A stretch of 64,000 bases of DNA from Planctomycetota bacterium (GTDB taxonomy: Bacteria > Planctomycetota > UBA1135 > GCA-002686595). Positions 1 through 10,976 of the stretch are shown here, piece by piece; the first letter of the stretch is position 1; each line of letters begins with the position of its first letter. The stretch covers positions 372,001-436,000 of the forward strand of contig JADJNY010000003.1 of the NCBI GenBank assembly GCA_016714045.1, given 5' to 3'. The notes beneath the pieces were generated by a model. It was not told the origin of the DNA, searched no databases, and saw only the letters and a program-made list of their open reading frames with translations. Made by a program: the position numbers and the translations under genes.

Positions 1-176
1 TGCGCCGGCGCATCCAGGCCGTCACGCGCGCGGCGGCGGGGCTCGACAAGACGCGGCCGGCGGACGTCTGCCTCGACGCGCGCCGCGCGCGCGAAGAGCA
101 CGGACTCGTGCTCCCGGGCGCCTCCGAGGTGTTCGCGCGCATCGCGCGCGAGGCGCGCGCCCGGAGCGAGGCGTGA
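1..176 (+). CDS. C-terminal end of an unidentified protein (possible RmlD-like sugar-nucleotide reductase)
   Basis: An open frame enters from the left edge (codons begin at base 3) and stops with TGA at 174-176. The visible 57 residues are Arg/Ala-rich and contain RPADVCLDARRAREEHGL followed by LPG. This resembles the tail of RmlD-type dTDP-4-dehydrorhamnose reductases, where an RP-x-(N/D)-x-x-LD strand precedes a helix and a short amphipathic end. That resemblance is weak and made by eye, so the family call is tentative. The stop overlaps the GTG start of the next gene (GTGA), which suggests translational coupling in one transcript. Confidence 0.4.
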   Translation, partial: RRRIQAVTRAAAGLDKTRPADVCLDARRAREEHGLVLPGASEVFARIAREARARSEA

Positions 177-925
177 GCGCAAGACGAGACGCGCGCGCCG
201 AGCGGGGCGTGAGCGCGGAGCGAAGCGCGCGCCCGGAGCGGGACGCGCTCTCGGCCGGGGGCGTGCCGCGGCGCGCCCCGGCCGTGCGCCGTTCGCCGCC
301 GCGCGCCGTCGTCGCGCGGCGTGCGCGCGCCACCGCGCTCGTCGTCCTCGCGGCGTTCGGCGCGGCGGGCGTCGCGGAAACCGCAGGCTGCGCGCGGCCC
401 GAGCGCAGCGCGCGCGCGCCGGTCGCGCCCGCGGCGTACGACGTCACGGTCGAGGTCTACGCGCTGCCGCTCGCGCTCGCGGAGCGCCTCGAGGGGCTCG
501 CGGACGAGCGCGAGCCCGTCCTCACGAGCGGGCTCGACCTCGACGCGCGGCTCGCGCGGATCGCCGCCGAACTTGCGCATGAACTCGGCGTCGAGCGCGT
601 CGTGTGGCCCGTCGTGCGCGCGCCGGCGGACGTGTGGACGCGCGTCGGGTCACCGATGGATGCGCGCGGGCCGTTCGCGGGGCTCGAACTCGCCGTCGAC
701 CCGATGCCGCGCGACGCGGAGTGGGCGCCGACGACGCTCGACGTCTCCGTCACCTGGCGCGCGCCGGACGGCACCGTGCTCGCGCGCCTCCCGTCGAGCG
801 CGCATCCGCTCCCGAACGGCTCGTGCGCGCGCGTGCTCTGCCTGCCGCCGCGCGCGCGCGCGGACGAGCTCCGCGCGCTCGCGGCGTTCGTGCGCGTCGT
901 GCCGGAACGTCGCGCGGGTCCGTGA
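173..925 (+). CDS. Predicted lipoprotein of unknown function
   Basis: This 250-residue protein starts at a GTG that overlaps the upstream stop. It begins with an Arg-rich stretch of about 55 residues, then a hydrophobic run (ATALVVLAAFGAAGVA) followed by ETAGC, a lipobox-like site with a non-ideal Thr at -3. The long basic leader suggests that a later start may be the real one. After the Cys comes an Ala/Pro linker and a mixed alpha/beta region with about five Cys in total, including a closely spaced pair in the last quarter. No known domain was recognised. The most economical reading is an envelope-anchored lipoprotein co-transcribed with the preceding gene. Confidence 0.55.
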   Translation: MSARRDARAERGVSAERSARPERDALSAGGVPRRAPAVRRSPPRAVVARRARATALVVLAAFGAAGVAETAGCARPERSARAPVAPAAYDVTVEVYALPLALAERLEGLADEREPVLTSGLDLDARLARIAAELAHELGVERVVWPVVRAPADVWTRVGSPMDARGPFAGLELAVDPMPRDAEWAPTTLDVSVTWRAPDGTVLARLPSSAHPLPNGSCARVLCLPPRARADELRALAAFVRVVPERRAGP

Positions 926-1247
926 CGCGGACGCGCGTCGCTCCGGAGCGCCACGCGCCGTGGAGTGCCGTCGAGCACGGACGAGCACGGACGAGCACGG
1001 AGGAGCACGGAGGAGCACGGAGCAAGGCCGCTGAGCGCCGCCGAGCGCGGATGCGCATGCAGGTGCGGCACCGGGAAGGACTTTCCCGCCCGGCGTGGAA
1101 CGAGATCGAGAGCCTGGACGGGTGCTCCAGGTCCTGGACAGGAGCGCGGCGCGGCGCGCGCGACGCAGGCTCCGCGGTCCGTGGAACGCGGCTTGGAATC
1201 GGGCGCGCCGTCCATTCTTCCACCCGCGCACCCGGTCCGAACACTCC
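926..1247. other. Intergenic region with a short tandem repeat
   Basis: About 320 bases lie between the lipoprotein and the FG-GAP protein. Apart from the decamer repeat at 971-1020 there is no convincing gene. Open frames through it on both strands are Arg-rich translations of GC-biased DNA. No clear promoter or ribosome-binding site was seen just before the ATG at 1248. Confidence 0.5.
971..1020 (+). repeat. Five tandem copies of a 10-bp unit
   Basis: The unit (A/T)(C/G)GAGCACGG is repeated five times without spacers. Copies 2 and 3 are identical, as are copies 4 and 5, which differ from the former by one base. The repeat is noncoding and lies about 230 bases upstream of the FG-GAP gene. 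It looks like a slippage-prone minisatellite. It has no spacers and so is not CRISPR-like. Confidence 0.85.
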
Positions 1248-3440
1248 ATGATCCGAACCCCGATCCACGCCGTCGTCCTGGCCTCGCTCCTCCTCGCGCT
1301 GTCCGCCGCCGCGCAGCAACCCGGCGGAGGCGCGCGACGCGCGCGCGGCTTCGCGCCGCGTCCGCCGCAGCCGGCCGCGCCGTTCCTGCGCGCGGAGTTC
1401 GTCGGCATCGACGCGGGCGGCAACCTGGACGGGATCGTCGCGTCCGACTTCGACCAGGACGGCGACGCGGACGTCGCGTGCCTCGTCGGCAGCGAGTTCC
1501 GCGTCTACCAGAACCCCGGCAACGGTCTCCTCGTGCCGAGCGCGAGCGTCGTCCTCGGCAACCAGGGTGCGAACCTCGCGCTCGGCGACGTCGACGCGGA
1601 CGGGAAGCTCGACGTCGCGATCGCGTTCTGGTCGGCGCGCGAGGTCGCGCTCCTGCGCGGCCTCGGCGGCGGCGCGTTCGCGCAGCCCGTGATCGTGCCC
1701 GAGCCGAGCGGCCCCGGCCAACTCGCGCTCGCCGACCTCGACGGCGACGGGCGCGCGGACTTGATCACGAGCAGCCTCGACGTGAACGGCGCGCTCGTCG
1801 TGCGGCTCGCGCTCCCGAGCGGCGGCTTCGGCGTGGGGGTGAGCTACCTAGCCGGCCAGGCTCCGTGGGGCCTCGCCACGGGCGACATGGACGGCGACGG
1901 CGACCTCGACGTCGTGGCCGCGAGCCCGAACACGAGCGAAGTGACGGTCCTGCGCAACCTGGGCGGCGGCGCACTCGGCCTGCCGGCCTCCTATGCGTGC
2001 GGAGTCGATCCCCTCGACGTGGTCGTCGCCGACTTCGACCACGACGGGCGGCTCGACGTCGCGACGGCGAACGCGGGGTCGGACGACGCGACCGTGCTCC
2101 TCGGACAGCCGAACGGAACGCTCGGGAACCGGCGGGACCATGCGACGGCGCGGCAGCCGCTTTCGATCCTCGCGCAGGACGTGAACGGAGACGGGTTCGC
2201 GGACCTGCTCGTTCCGGGGTACGCGAACGCGACGGTCTCCTGCCTGCGCAACCGCGGCGACGGCGACTTCCACGGACGCGCCGACGAGCAGGCGGGCGAG
2301 GGCCCGCTCGAGGTCGCCGCCGGCGACTTCGATCGCGACGGGCTCGTCGACTACGTTTCCGCGGACACGTTCGCCTCGCTGATCTCGGTCCACTTCGGCC
2401 GCGGCAACGGGACGTTCGGTCGTGCTGCGCGCTTCCCGACCGGCGCGCAGCCCGTGGGTCTCGAGGCCGCGGACCTCGACCTCGACGGGAAGGTCGACGT
2501 CGTCACCGCGAACGCGGGCGCGAACACGCTCTCGGTGCTGCGCGGCAACGGTCTGGGCTCGCTCGCGCTGCTCGCGACGCTCGTCACAGGGGCGGCGCCC
2601 GAGCACGTCGCGATCGGGCACCTCGATGCGGATGGCTTTCCCGACCTCGTCGCGTCCAACTCGGGCGGCTCGACGCTGACCGTCTTCCGCAGCCAGGGCG
2701 GCACGGGCTTCGCGCCCGGCGTCTCGATCGCGGTGCGCTTCGCGCCCGCCGGCGTCGTCATCGCCGACTACGACGGCGACGGCTTCGGCGACGTCGTCGT
2801 CGCGAACGAGGCTTCGAACAACGTGAGCCTCCTGCGCGGCGACGGCGCCGGGGCCTTCGCTCCGCGCGTCGACCGCCCGAGCGGCGTCGCGCCGACGGAC
2901 GTCGCCGTGCGCGACGTCAGCGGCGACGGGATCGCCGACCTGATCGTCGTCGAGCAGGGCTCGAACGGGCTCTCCGTCTCGCTCGGTCTCGGCGGTGGCG
3001 CGTTCCAGGGGCGCGTGTTCCACCCGCTCCTCCTGGGACCGGAGAGCCTCGCGATCGGCGACGTCACGAACGACGGCGTTCTCGATCTCGTCGTCACCGA
3101 CTTCGGATCGATCGTGGGGTACTCCCTCAGCGTCCTGCGCGGCGTCGGCGGCGGAGCGTTCGCGGCGCGCGAGTCGCTCTCGACCGGCTACGACCCCTAT
3201 GAGGTCCGCCTCGCCGACCTGGACGCCGACGGCAGCCTGGACGCGGTGACGAGCTGCAACTACTCGCCGTTCGTCGACGTGCACCGCGGCGGGCTGCTGA
3301 CGCCCCACGTGCATCGGTCCCTCTTCGGCTCGGGCGGCCACCCGGCCGGCCTGGCGATCGCCGACTTCGACGGGGACGGCCGGCTCGACGTCGCGGTGGC
3401 GAACACGTCGTCGAACGACGTGCACTTGCTGCTCCGCTGA
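1248..3440 (+). CDS. Secreted FG-GAP/VCBS repeat protein with 14 repeats
   Basis: The 730-residue product starts at the ATG that opens a classical signal peptide (residues 1-23, cleavage near SAAAQQ). The same frame is open upstream but is Arg-rich and unlikely to be translated. The mature protein is made almost entirely of FG-GAP/VCBS repeats of about 45-50 residues. Each has a calcium-loop motif of the type D-x-(D/N)-x-D-G-x-x-D, for example DFDQDGDADV, DMDGDGDLDV and DFDGDGRLDV. Fourteen such motifs can be counted, enough for two seven-bladed propellers. FG-GAP proteins are extracellular adhesion or binding proteins stabilised by calcium; the ligand here is unknown. No C-terminal sorting domain is visible. 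Confidence 0.9.
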   Translation: MIRTPIHAVVLASLLLALSAAAQQPGGGARRARGFAPRPPQPAAPFLRAEFVGIDAGGNLDGIVASDFDQDGDADVACLVGSEFRVYQNPGNGLLVPSASVVLGNQGANLALGDVDADGKLDVAIAFWSAREVALLRGLGGGAFAQPVIVPEPSGPGQLALADLDGDGRADLITSSLDVNGALVVRLALPSGGFGVGVSYLAGQAPWGLATGDMDGDGDLDVVAASPNTSEVTVLRNLGGGALGLPASYACGVDPLDVVVADFDHDGRLDVATANAGSDDATVLLGQPNGTLGNRRDHATARQPLSILAQDVNGDGFADLLVPGYANATVSCLRNRGDGDFHGRADEQAGEGPLEVAAGDFDRDGLVDYVSADTFASLISVHFGRGNGTFGRAARFPTGAQPVGLEAADLDLDGKVDVVTANAGANTLSVLRGNGLGSLALLATLVTGAAPEHVAIGHLDADGFPDLVASNSGGSTLTVFRSQGGTGFAPGVSIAVRFAPAGVVIADYDGDGFGDVVVANEASNNVSLLRGDGAGAFAPRVDRPSGVAPTDVAVRDVSGDGIADLIVVEQGSNGLSVSLGLGGGAFQGRVFHPLLLGPESLAIGDVTNDGVLDLVVTDFGSIVGYSLSVLRGVGGGAFAARESLSTGYDPYEVRLADLDADGSLDAVTSCNYSPFVDVHRGGLLTPHVHRSLFGSGGHPAGLAIADFDGDGRLDVAVANTSSNDVHLLLR

Positions 3441-3568
3441 CGCCGGGTGGACGAGCGCGTCGAGGGGGAGCGGGCTCGCCCGCGCCTTGACGCGCTCCAC
3501 GCGCGAGCGTGAAGTGTCCGCGCGATTCGTCGGGAGGGAAGAGCTCCGCGGCGGCCGCGAAGGACGCC

Positions 3569-6241
<2,673 letters not shown>

Positions 6242-6360
6242 CGCGGGGGAGGCGGGCCGGGCGATCGGGCCGGGCGTTCCACCGCGCGCGACGGCCGAGA
6301 AGCTCCTCCAACGTGAGGGTCCGCCCGCGCCCCGCGCCGCCTCCGCGGGAGGCCTTCGCG

Positions 6361-6403
6361 GGGGCCGCTCGGGGGCCGCTCGGGGGCCGCTCGGGGGCCG
6401 TCG
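6361..6403 (+). repeat. Four tandem copies of an 11-bp GC-rich unit
   Basis: The unit GGGGCCGCTCG is repeated three times perfectly, followed by a shortened fourth copy. It lies in the 298-base gap between valS and the RRM gene. No gene was found in this gap. The repeat may fold on itself through GGCC pairing but has no T tract, so a terminator role is only possible. Confidence 0.8.
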
Positions 6404-6539
6404 AACCCGACCGTTTCCTTTGCCAAGGCGGCGCGGGTGCGGCTACCCTTTCGCCTCGTCGGTTCGCACGTATTGCACAGCCTGATTGGTCGGGCGCGCC
6501 GTCCGAGCCCGTTTGACGCTTGCTAGTGAGAGATTTTTT

Positions 6540-7076
6540 GTGGGTACCAAGCTCTACGTTGGAAACCTGAACTTCAAGACGACCGAGGCGGACCTTCGCG
6601 CTGCATTCGAAGCGGATGGACGCCAGGTCACCGAGGTCGCGGTGATCTCGGATCGCGCGACCGGTCGCCCCCGCGGCTTCGCCTTCGTGCGAATGGCGAC
6701 GGACCAGGATGCGAAGGCGGCGATCGCCGCGCTCGACGGCCAGGAGCTCGACGGCCGTCGTCTGCGCGTGAACGAAGCCGAAGACCGTCCCGCCGGCGCG
6801 GGCGGTGGTGGCGGCGGCCGTAGCTTCGGCGGCGGCGGCGGCGGTGGCGGACGCAGCTTCGGCGGTGGCGGCGGCGGCGGTGGTCGCGGCGGCTATGGCG
6901 GCGGCGGCGGCGGTGGTCGTGGCGGCGGCTACGGCGGCGGCGGGGGTGGCTACGATCGCGGCGGTGGCGGCGGCGGGTACGACCGCGGCGGCTACGGCGG
7001 CGGTGGCGGCGGCGGTGGTCGCGGCTTCGGCGGCGGTCGTCGCGGCGGCGGCGGCGGCGATTCGTACGACGACTGA
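6540..7076 (+). CDS. RRM-type RNA-binding protein with a glycine-rich RGG/YGG tail
   Basis: The 178-residue product starts at GTG 6540, giving VGTKLYVGNLNF, the standard start of small bacterial RRM proteins. In-frame codons upstream (from TTG 6486) are not RRM-like. The RRM spans about residues 3-80, with RNP2 LYVGNL (5-10) and RNP1 RGFAFVRM (45-52), so the aromatic RNA-stacking positions are present. From residue 86 to the end the protein is almost pure Gly with scattered Arg, Tyr, Phe and Asp (RGG, GGYGGG, YDRGG). Such proteins in cyanobacteria and other bacteria are RNA chaperones, often cold-induced. The tail could promote self-association. The gene appears monocistronic. Confidence 0.93.
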   Translation: MGTKLYVGNLNFKTTEADLRAAFEADGRQVTEVAVISDRATGRPRGFAFVRMATDQDAKAAIAALDGQELDGRRLRVNEAEDRPAGAGGGGGGRSFGGGGGGGGRSFGGGGGGGGRGGYGGGGGGGRGGGYGGGGGGYDRGGGGGGYDRGGYGGGGGGGGRGFGGGRRGGGGGDSYDD

Positions 7077-7183
7077 GCCGAGCTCGAAGGCTGCGCGCGG
7101 ACGTGAGTTCGCGCGCGCGGAACGCAGCGGAACGCGAAGGACTCGCGCTCCGCTGCTTCGTTTGCGGTCCGCGTCGCGGGCGC

Positions 7184-9016
7184 TCAGGAGGTCCGGCGCC
7201 ACGCGCCCGCGAGCACGCCGGGCTCGAAGCGCAGGAGGAGCTCGAACAGGAGCTCCTTGCCGCGCGCGCGCGTCGGCAGGTCGAGCTCGAGGCGCAGGAG
7301 ACGTTCGGCGGACGGCGCGGCCTCGGTGCGCGGCACCGCCTCGGGCTCGACCAGCACGGCGCGTCCGTCGCGCGCCGTGCCCCAGCTCAGCGTCTGCCGC
7401 ACCGCGCGCACCGGCGTTCCGTCGAGGCGGCTGAAGACGAGCCAGTCGAGCGCGGGGTCGAGGCCGAGGACGTCCTCGAGGCGCGGCTCCTTCTCGTTCG
7501 GGAGCGGCTTGCGCAGCCCCTGCGCGCGGTAGGAGACGAGGTAGAGGCCGGGATCGAGCGCCGGCTCGACGAGGCGCACGTTCGTCGCGAAGAAGCCGAG
7601 GCAGGGGAGCGCGCCCGTGGTCGTCAGGCGCTCGAGCGTGAGGCGCTCGAACCCAGGCAGGTCCGTGCACGCGATCTGCTTCACCGGAGTGAACAGCACG
7701 AAGCGCTGGTCCGTGATCGCGGCGTAGCCGGGCGGCGCGGTGCTCGTCGTGACCGGCGCCACGTCCCAACGCTGCGCCGCGACGCACGCTTCGGGCTCGA
7801 AGACGACGGTGGCACCGTCCTCGAGCGGGCGCGCGTTCGGCGTCAGCTCGTCCGCGAGGAACGCGCTCGCGAGGTCGACTCCGGGCGATGGCGTCGCCGC
7901 GCAGCGGAAGCCGAGCGCGTCAGAGGCTTGATCGGGCTCCGCCGCGCGCCGCGTCGTCGCGCGCGCCATGAGCGAGCCGTTCTGCACCGAGCCGCCGACG
8001 ACGACCTTGCGGCCCGGCGTGTAATCGGCGACTGCGTTCACCTGGCGCGTCTTCGCGCCGAAGCCGAACGTGTAGACCTTGACCTCGTAGCCGGGGTAGG
8101 GGACGTACGCGCTCGACGTCCACTCCCACGCGTTGCCCGCGAGGTCGAAGAGGCCCTGCTTGCTCGCGCCGGCCGGGAAGCTGCCCGCGGGGAAGAGGCC
8201 GCTCTTCTTCTTGAGCAGGCTCGTCGCCGCGAACTTCTCGCTGTCCCACGCGTCGCCCCACGGGTACGCGCGCGTCGAGTCGCCGCGGACGGCGCGCTGG
8301 TACTCGAACTCGGTCATCAAGCGCAGCCCGGCCCAGCGCGCGTACGCGCGCGCGTCGCTCCAGTCGACGAACACGACGGGACGGAGCTCGTCGCCCGCGG
8401 GCACGGCGAACTCCGCGTCGCGCCAGTGCTCGTCCCACCACGCGCGGTCTTCGAACGGTTGCGCGTCCGGCACGGGCCGGCCCTCCGCGATGGCCGCGTC
8501 GCGCGCGGCCTCGAGCTCGGCGAGGTACGCGTCGCGGCCCTTCGCGATCGCGGCCGCGGCCCACGTGTACGGCGCGCGGCGGCCGGTGGCGCGCAGGTAG
8601 GCCGCGTACTGTTCGTTCGTGACCTCGGTCGCCATCAGGTAGAAGCTCGGCACGACGAGCTCGTGCTGCGGCGTCTCGGCGGAGAGGACCCCCGCGTAGT
8701 CCTGCGACTTCGGGTCGGCCTCGAGCAGGCGCTTCAGGTCGCTCGTCTCGAGCCCGATCTTCGTGCGACCGCCGGGGACGAGCACGAGCCCGGGCGGGGC
8801 GGCCTCGGCGTCCGGGCCGCCGGCGTGGAGCGGCGCGGCGAGCGCGAGCACGCCGGCGCAGAGCGGCGCAAAGAGCGCGAGGGCGCTCGCGCGAAGCGGC
8901 GCGGGGAGCGCGAGGACGCTGGAACCGCGCGGTGCGGGGGGCGCGAGCTGGCCGGCGCAGCGGTCGTTCGCGAGAAGCGCAGACTCGATGCGAGGGACGG
9001 GGGAAGCGGTGCTCAC
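7184..9016 (-). CDS. Secreted SUMF1/FGE-fold protein, probably not a true formylglycine-generating enzyme
   Basis: The 610-residue protein uses a GTG start. Residues 34-66 are three 11-residue Ala/Leu/Pro repeats that supply the hydrophobic core of an export signal. The SUMF1 (FGE-sulfatase) fold occupies about residues 75-370: PGGRTKIG, TEVTNEQYAAYL, PVVFVDWSDARAYARWAG, LMTEFEYQRAVRGD, GLFDLAGNAWEWTSS and LGFRC. In real FGE two catalytic cysteines follow the GGS turn; here the turn reads VVVGGSVQNGSLMARATTRR and has none. The protein is therefore likely a structural or ligand-binding member of the family. Residues 370-610 form a C-terminal extension not recognised. A short gap separates it from the HD-GYP gene on the same strand. 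Confidence 0.85.
   Translation of the reverse strand: MSTASPVPRIESALLANDRCAGQLAPPAPRGSSVLALPAPLRASALALFAPLCAGVLALAAPLHAGGPDAEAAPPGLVLVPGGRTKIGLETSDLKRLLEADPKSQDYAGVLSAETPQHELVVPSFYLMATEVTNEQYAAYLRATGRRAPYTWAAAAIAKGRDAYLAELEAARDAAIAEGRPVPDAQPFEDRAWWDEHWRDAEFAVPAGDELRPVVFVDWSDARAYARWAGLRLMTEFEYQRAVRGDSTRAYPWGDAWDSEKFAATSLLKKKSGLFPAGSFPAGASKQGLFDLAGNAWEWTSSAYVPYPGYEVKVYTFGFGAKTRQVNAVADYTPGRKVVVGGSVQNGSLMARATTRRAAEPDQASDALGFRCAATPSPGVDLASAFLADELTPNARPLEDGATVVFEPEACVAAQRWDVAPVTTSTAPPGYAAITDQRFVLFTPVKQIACTDLPGFERLTLERLTTTGALPCLGFFATNVRLVEPALDPGLYLVSYRAQGLRKPLPNEKEPRLEDVLGLDPALDWLVFSRLDGTPVRAVRQTLSWGTARDGRAVLVEPEAVPRTEAAPSAERLLRLELDLPTRARGKELLFELLLRFEPGVLAGAWRRTS
8819..8917 (-). repeat. Three 33-bp tandem repeats encoding the export-signal region
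   Basis: Within the SUMF1-fold gene three 33-base units encode VLALPAPLRAS, ALALFAPLCAG and VLALAAPLHAG (residues 34-66). A weaker fourth unit lies just upstream (residues 23-33). In-frame unit number would set the length of the hydrophobic segment. Confidence 0.85.
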
Positions 9017-9048
9017 GGCCCCGTTCTAGTGGAGCTCCACGCCGCGGT

Positions 9049-10074
9049 CTACGCCTGGACCGAAAGCCCCGCCGCCTCGAGGTCCGCCATCGGCTGGCGG
9101 ATCCAGCGCGCGCCGTGCTCCTCGAGCATCGGCAACCACGCGTCGATCACGTCGGGGTCGAAGTGCGTGCCGCGGCCGTTCACGAAGAGCTCGACGACGC
9201 GCTCGAGCGGCCAGACGTCCTTGTAGGAGCGCTTCGTCGCGAGCGAATCGAAGACCTCCGCGACGGCGAGGATGCGCCCGGGCTGCGAGATGTCCGCGCC
9301 CGCGAGCTTGTGCGGATACCCGGTGCCGTTCCACTTCTCGTGATGCTCCGCGATCACGCGGCGCACCTCCGCGAGCTGCGGATGGTGTCCGAGCTTCTTC
9401 GCGCCGAGCACGGGGTGGCGCTGCACGGCCAGGAACTCGGCGTCGGTGAGCGGGCCGTTCTTCGTCAGGAACGACAGGTCGTCGAGGTAGATCTTGCCGT
9501 AGTCGTGCGCGATCGCGGCGAGCTCGAGGCGCTCGATGCGCTTCACTTCGAGGCCCAAGGACTGCGCGAGCAGTCGGCAGTACTTGCGCGTCCGCGAGCC
9601 GTGGCCCGCGGTGTACGGGTCGACGCGCTCGATCGTGTGCGCGACCATCGACGAGAGGATCTCGACCAAGTCGGCGAACGCGAGGTCGTCCTTCTCGACC
9701 TGCTTCTCCTGCAGCGCGCGGTGGATGAACGCGGCGAGCACGATCGGGTCGACGGGCTTCTTCAGGTAGTCGACGGCGCCGGCCTTCATCGCGGCGACGG
9801 CGGCCTCGACGTCGGGGAAGCCCGTCATGAGCACGACGACGGCGCGCGGTTGGAGGTCGCGCGCGGCGGCGAGCACGAGCGAGCCCTCCGCGAAGCCGTC
9901 GAACACGACGTCGGTGACGACGGCGTCGAACTCGATCGTGCGCAGGAGGCGGATCGCGTCCTGCGGCGACTTCGCGAGCGTCGTGGCGAGCCCCTGGTGC
10001 TCGAGCACGGCGCCGAGGAGGTCGAGCGTGCGCGCTTCGTCGTCGACGAGGAGGACGGTGGGGCGGGAGGACAT
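9049..10074 (-). CDS. Response regulator with HD-GYP output domain
   Basis: This 341-residue protein has a receiver domain (residues 5-120) with the acidic pair D11/D12, phospho-acceptor D55 (AVVTDVVFDG) and the conserved Lys in YLKKPVD (105-106). A helical linker leads to an HD-GYP phosphodiesterase domain (about 140-330) with the HD pair in AIAHDYGKI (190-191) and HHEKWNGTGYP (244-254). HD-GYP domains usually hydrolyse cyclic di-GMP, so phosphorylation probably adjusts its level. The ATG at 10,074 was chosen because the receiver fold starts there; upstream in-frame codons are in lower-GC noncoding DNA. No histidine kinase is adjacent, so its partner is unknown. Confidence 0.93.
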   Translation of the reverse strand: MSSRPTVLLVDDEARTLDLLGAVLEHQGLATTLAKSPQDAIRLLRTIEFDAVVTDVVFDGFAEGSLVLAAARDLQPRAVVVLMTGFPDVEAAVAAMKAGAVDYLKKPVDPIVLAAFIHRALQEKQVEKDDLAFADLVEILSSMVAHTIERVDPYTAGHGSRTRKYCRLLAQSLGLEVKRIERLELAAIAHDYGKIYLDDLSFLTKNGPLTDAEFLAVQRHPVLGAKKLGHHPQLAEVRRVIAEHHEKWNGTGYPHKLAGADISQPGRILAVAEVFDSLATKRSYKDVWPLERVVELFVNGRGTHFDPDVIDAWLPMLEEHGARWIRQPMADLEAAGLSVQA

Positions 10075-10492
10075 GGGGTTACTGGATCGTGGATCCTGCC
10101 ATCCGGGGGTCCCAGGGTGAAGCGCGTAGCTTCCTGGGGCTGTTGCTTCTGGAGCTGCCCGCTCGATCGTCAGTAGACAGTGGGGGGCCGAGGAACGCGC
10201 ATTGTGCTGTGCCAGCACCTTGTCGAGTCGAGGCATTCGCCCCCCCCATGCCGAAACACCGAAGTCTCGCTGATGTGTGAGATCGGGCGGCCGTGGCGGG
10301 CGGCGTGTGCCTCCGCAGTCGTTCGGTAGAGTCTTCAGCCTATTGACGACCGGCCCACCCATGTTAGGGTGGCCGACGCGAGTCCCGAACCTGGACCGAG
10401 TTGGTCCCGATTCAGGGCTGCCGAAGCTCGGCCCAGTAGTCCGTGCTTTGTGTGTGCCTGCTCTTCCAAATTCACAAGTTGAGACTCTTCCC
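10075..10492. other. Intergenic region, start of a lower-GC island
   Basis: This 418-base gap separates the divergent HD-GYP and Cys-rich protein genes. It is clearly less GC-rich than the core genes. It holds one good promoter candidate (10,343-10,370) and otherwise no gene: the open frames on both strands lack coding character. Short near-palindromes such as GGCCCACCC/GGGTGGCC (around 10,351-10,373) overlap the promoter and could be an operator. Confidence 0.5.
10343..10370 (+). promoter_or_regulatory. Sigma-70-like promoter for the Cys-rich protein gene
   Basis: TTGACG (10,343-10,348) is followed after 16 bases by TAGGGT (10,365-10,370), which fits the TAnnnT form of a -10 box. The leader to the ATG at 10,493 would be about 115 bases, long enough for post-transcriptional control. 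Based on sequence match only. Confidence 0.4.
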
Positions 10493-10888
10493 ATGAAGTC
10501 AATGCTCGTGCCTCGCATTCGTACCCTCGCACTGACAGCACTCGGAGCAGTTGCGATCGCCGCAAGCGCCGGGTCGCAGATCGGAGCACTCGAGTGCGGT
10601 GCCTCTAGTGATTCCGAGTACGCAGAGTTCGAAATTGCGACGGGTTGCGATTCACTGCCAGTGCCTGCAGGTCGCGCGGCCCTGCATGGACTGGGAGTTC
10701 TGATTGCGGCTCAACTGGGCGCTTCGTGCCTGGATTCAGGCTGCACACTACAGAGCTGCAACACGGACGTTGAGTACTTGGAAGGCGATCCCACCCTTGA
10801 CATCTATCCGAGTGGCACGGGGTACTGCGCCGATGCCTCCTATGAGGGAAAGGTCGTCGTTTCTTGCACGGCCTGCGTCCCTCTGTGA
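10493..10888 (+). CDS. Small secreted Cys-rich protein of unknown function
   Basis: The 131-residue product has a signal peptide (MKSMLVPRIRTLALTALG..., cleavage probably near SAGSQI). The mature part of about 100 residues is acidic and contains eight Cys (ECG, GCD, SCL, GCT, SCN, YCA, SCT, ACV), enough for four disulfides. No family was recognised. The ATG at 10,493 was preferred because the signal peptide starts there; the frame is open further upstream. A perfect hairpin follows 32 bases after the stop, so it is probably a single-gene transcript. Base composition is lower in GC than the rest of the window, consistent with recent acquisition. Confidence 0.7.
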   Translation: MKSMLVPRIRTLALTALGAVAIAASAGSQIGALECGASSDSEYAEFEIATGCDSLPVPAGRAALHGLGVLIAAQLGASCLDSGCTLQSCNTDVEYLEGDPTLDIYPSGTGYCADASYEGKVVVSCTACVPL

Positions 10889-10919
10889 GGGACCTGTTCA
10901 GTAGCATGGTGGATTACTA

Positions 10920-10948
10920 GGCCGCCCAGGCCATGGGCCTGGGCGGCC
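10920..10948 (+). terminator. Perfect 13-bp hairpin after the Cys-rich protein gene
   Basis: GGCCGCCCAGGCC (10,920-10,932) and its exact reverse complement (10,936-10,948) enclose a 3-base loop, 32 bases after the stop codon. No uninterrupted T tract follows, only a T/C-rich stretch about 15 bases later. It may act as a terminator or 3'-end stabiliser. Confidence 0.6.
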
Positions 10949-10976
10949 ACACGGCTGGCCCTCCCCTTCTTCATCG

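Noticed and set aside
971..1020. Possible CRISPR array
   Set aside because: The units are 10 bases long with no spacers, and no cas gene is near.
6513..6542. TTGACG before the RRM gene as a -35 box
   Set aside because: At the proper spacing the -10 box would overlap the start codon, and no TAnnnT is found there.
10075..10492. Possible tRNA or small RNA gene
   Set aside because: No cloverleaf, T-loop consensus or CCA end could be found; only a promoter candidate stands out.
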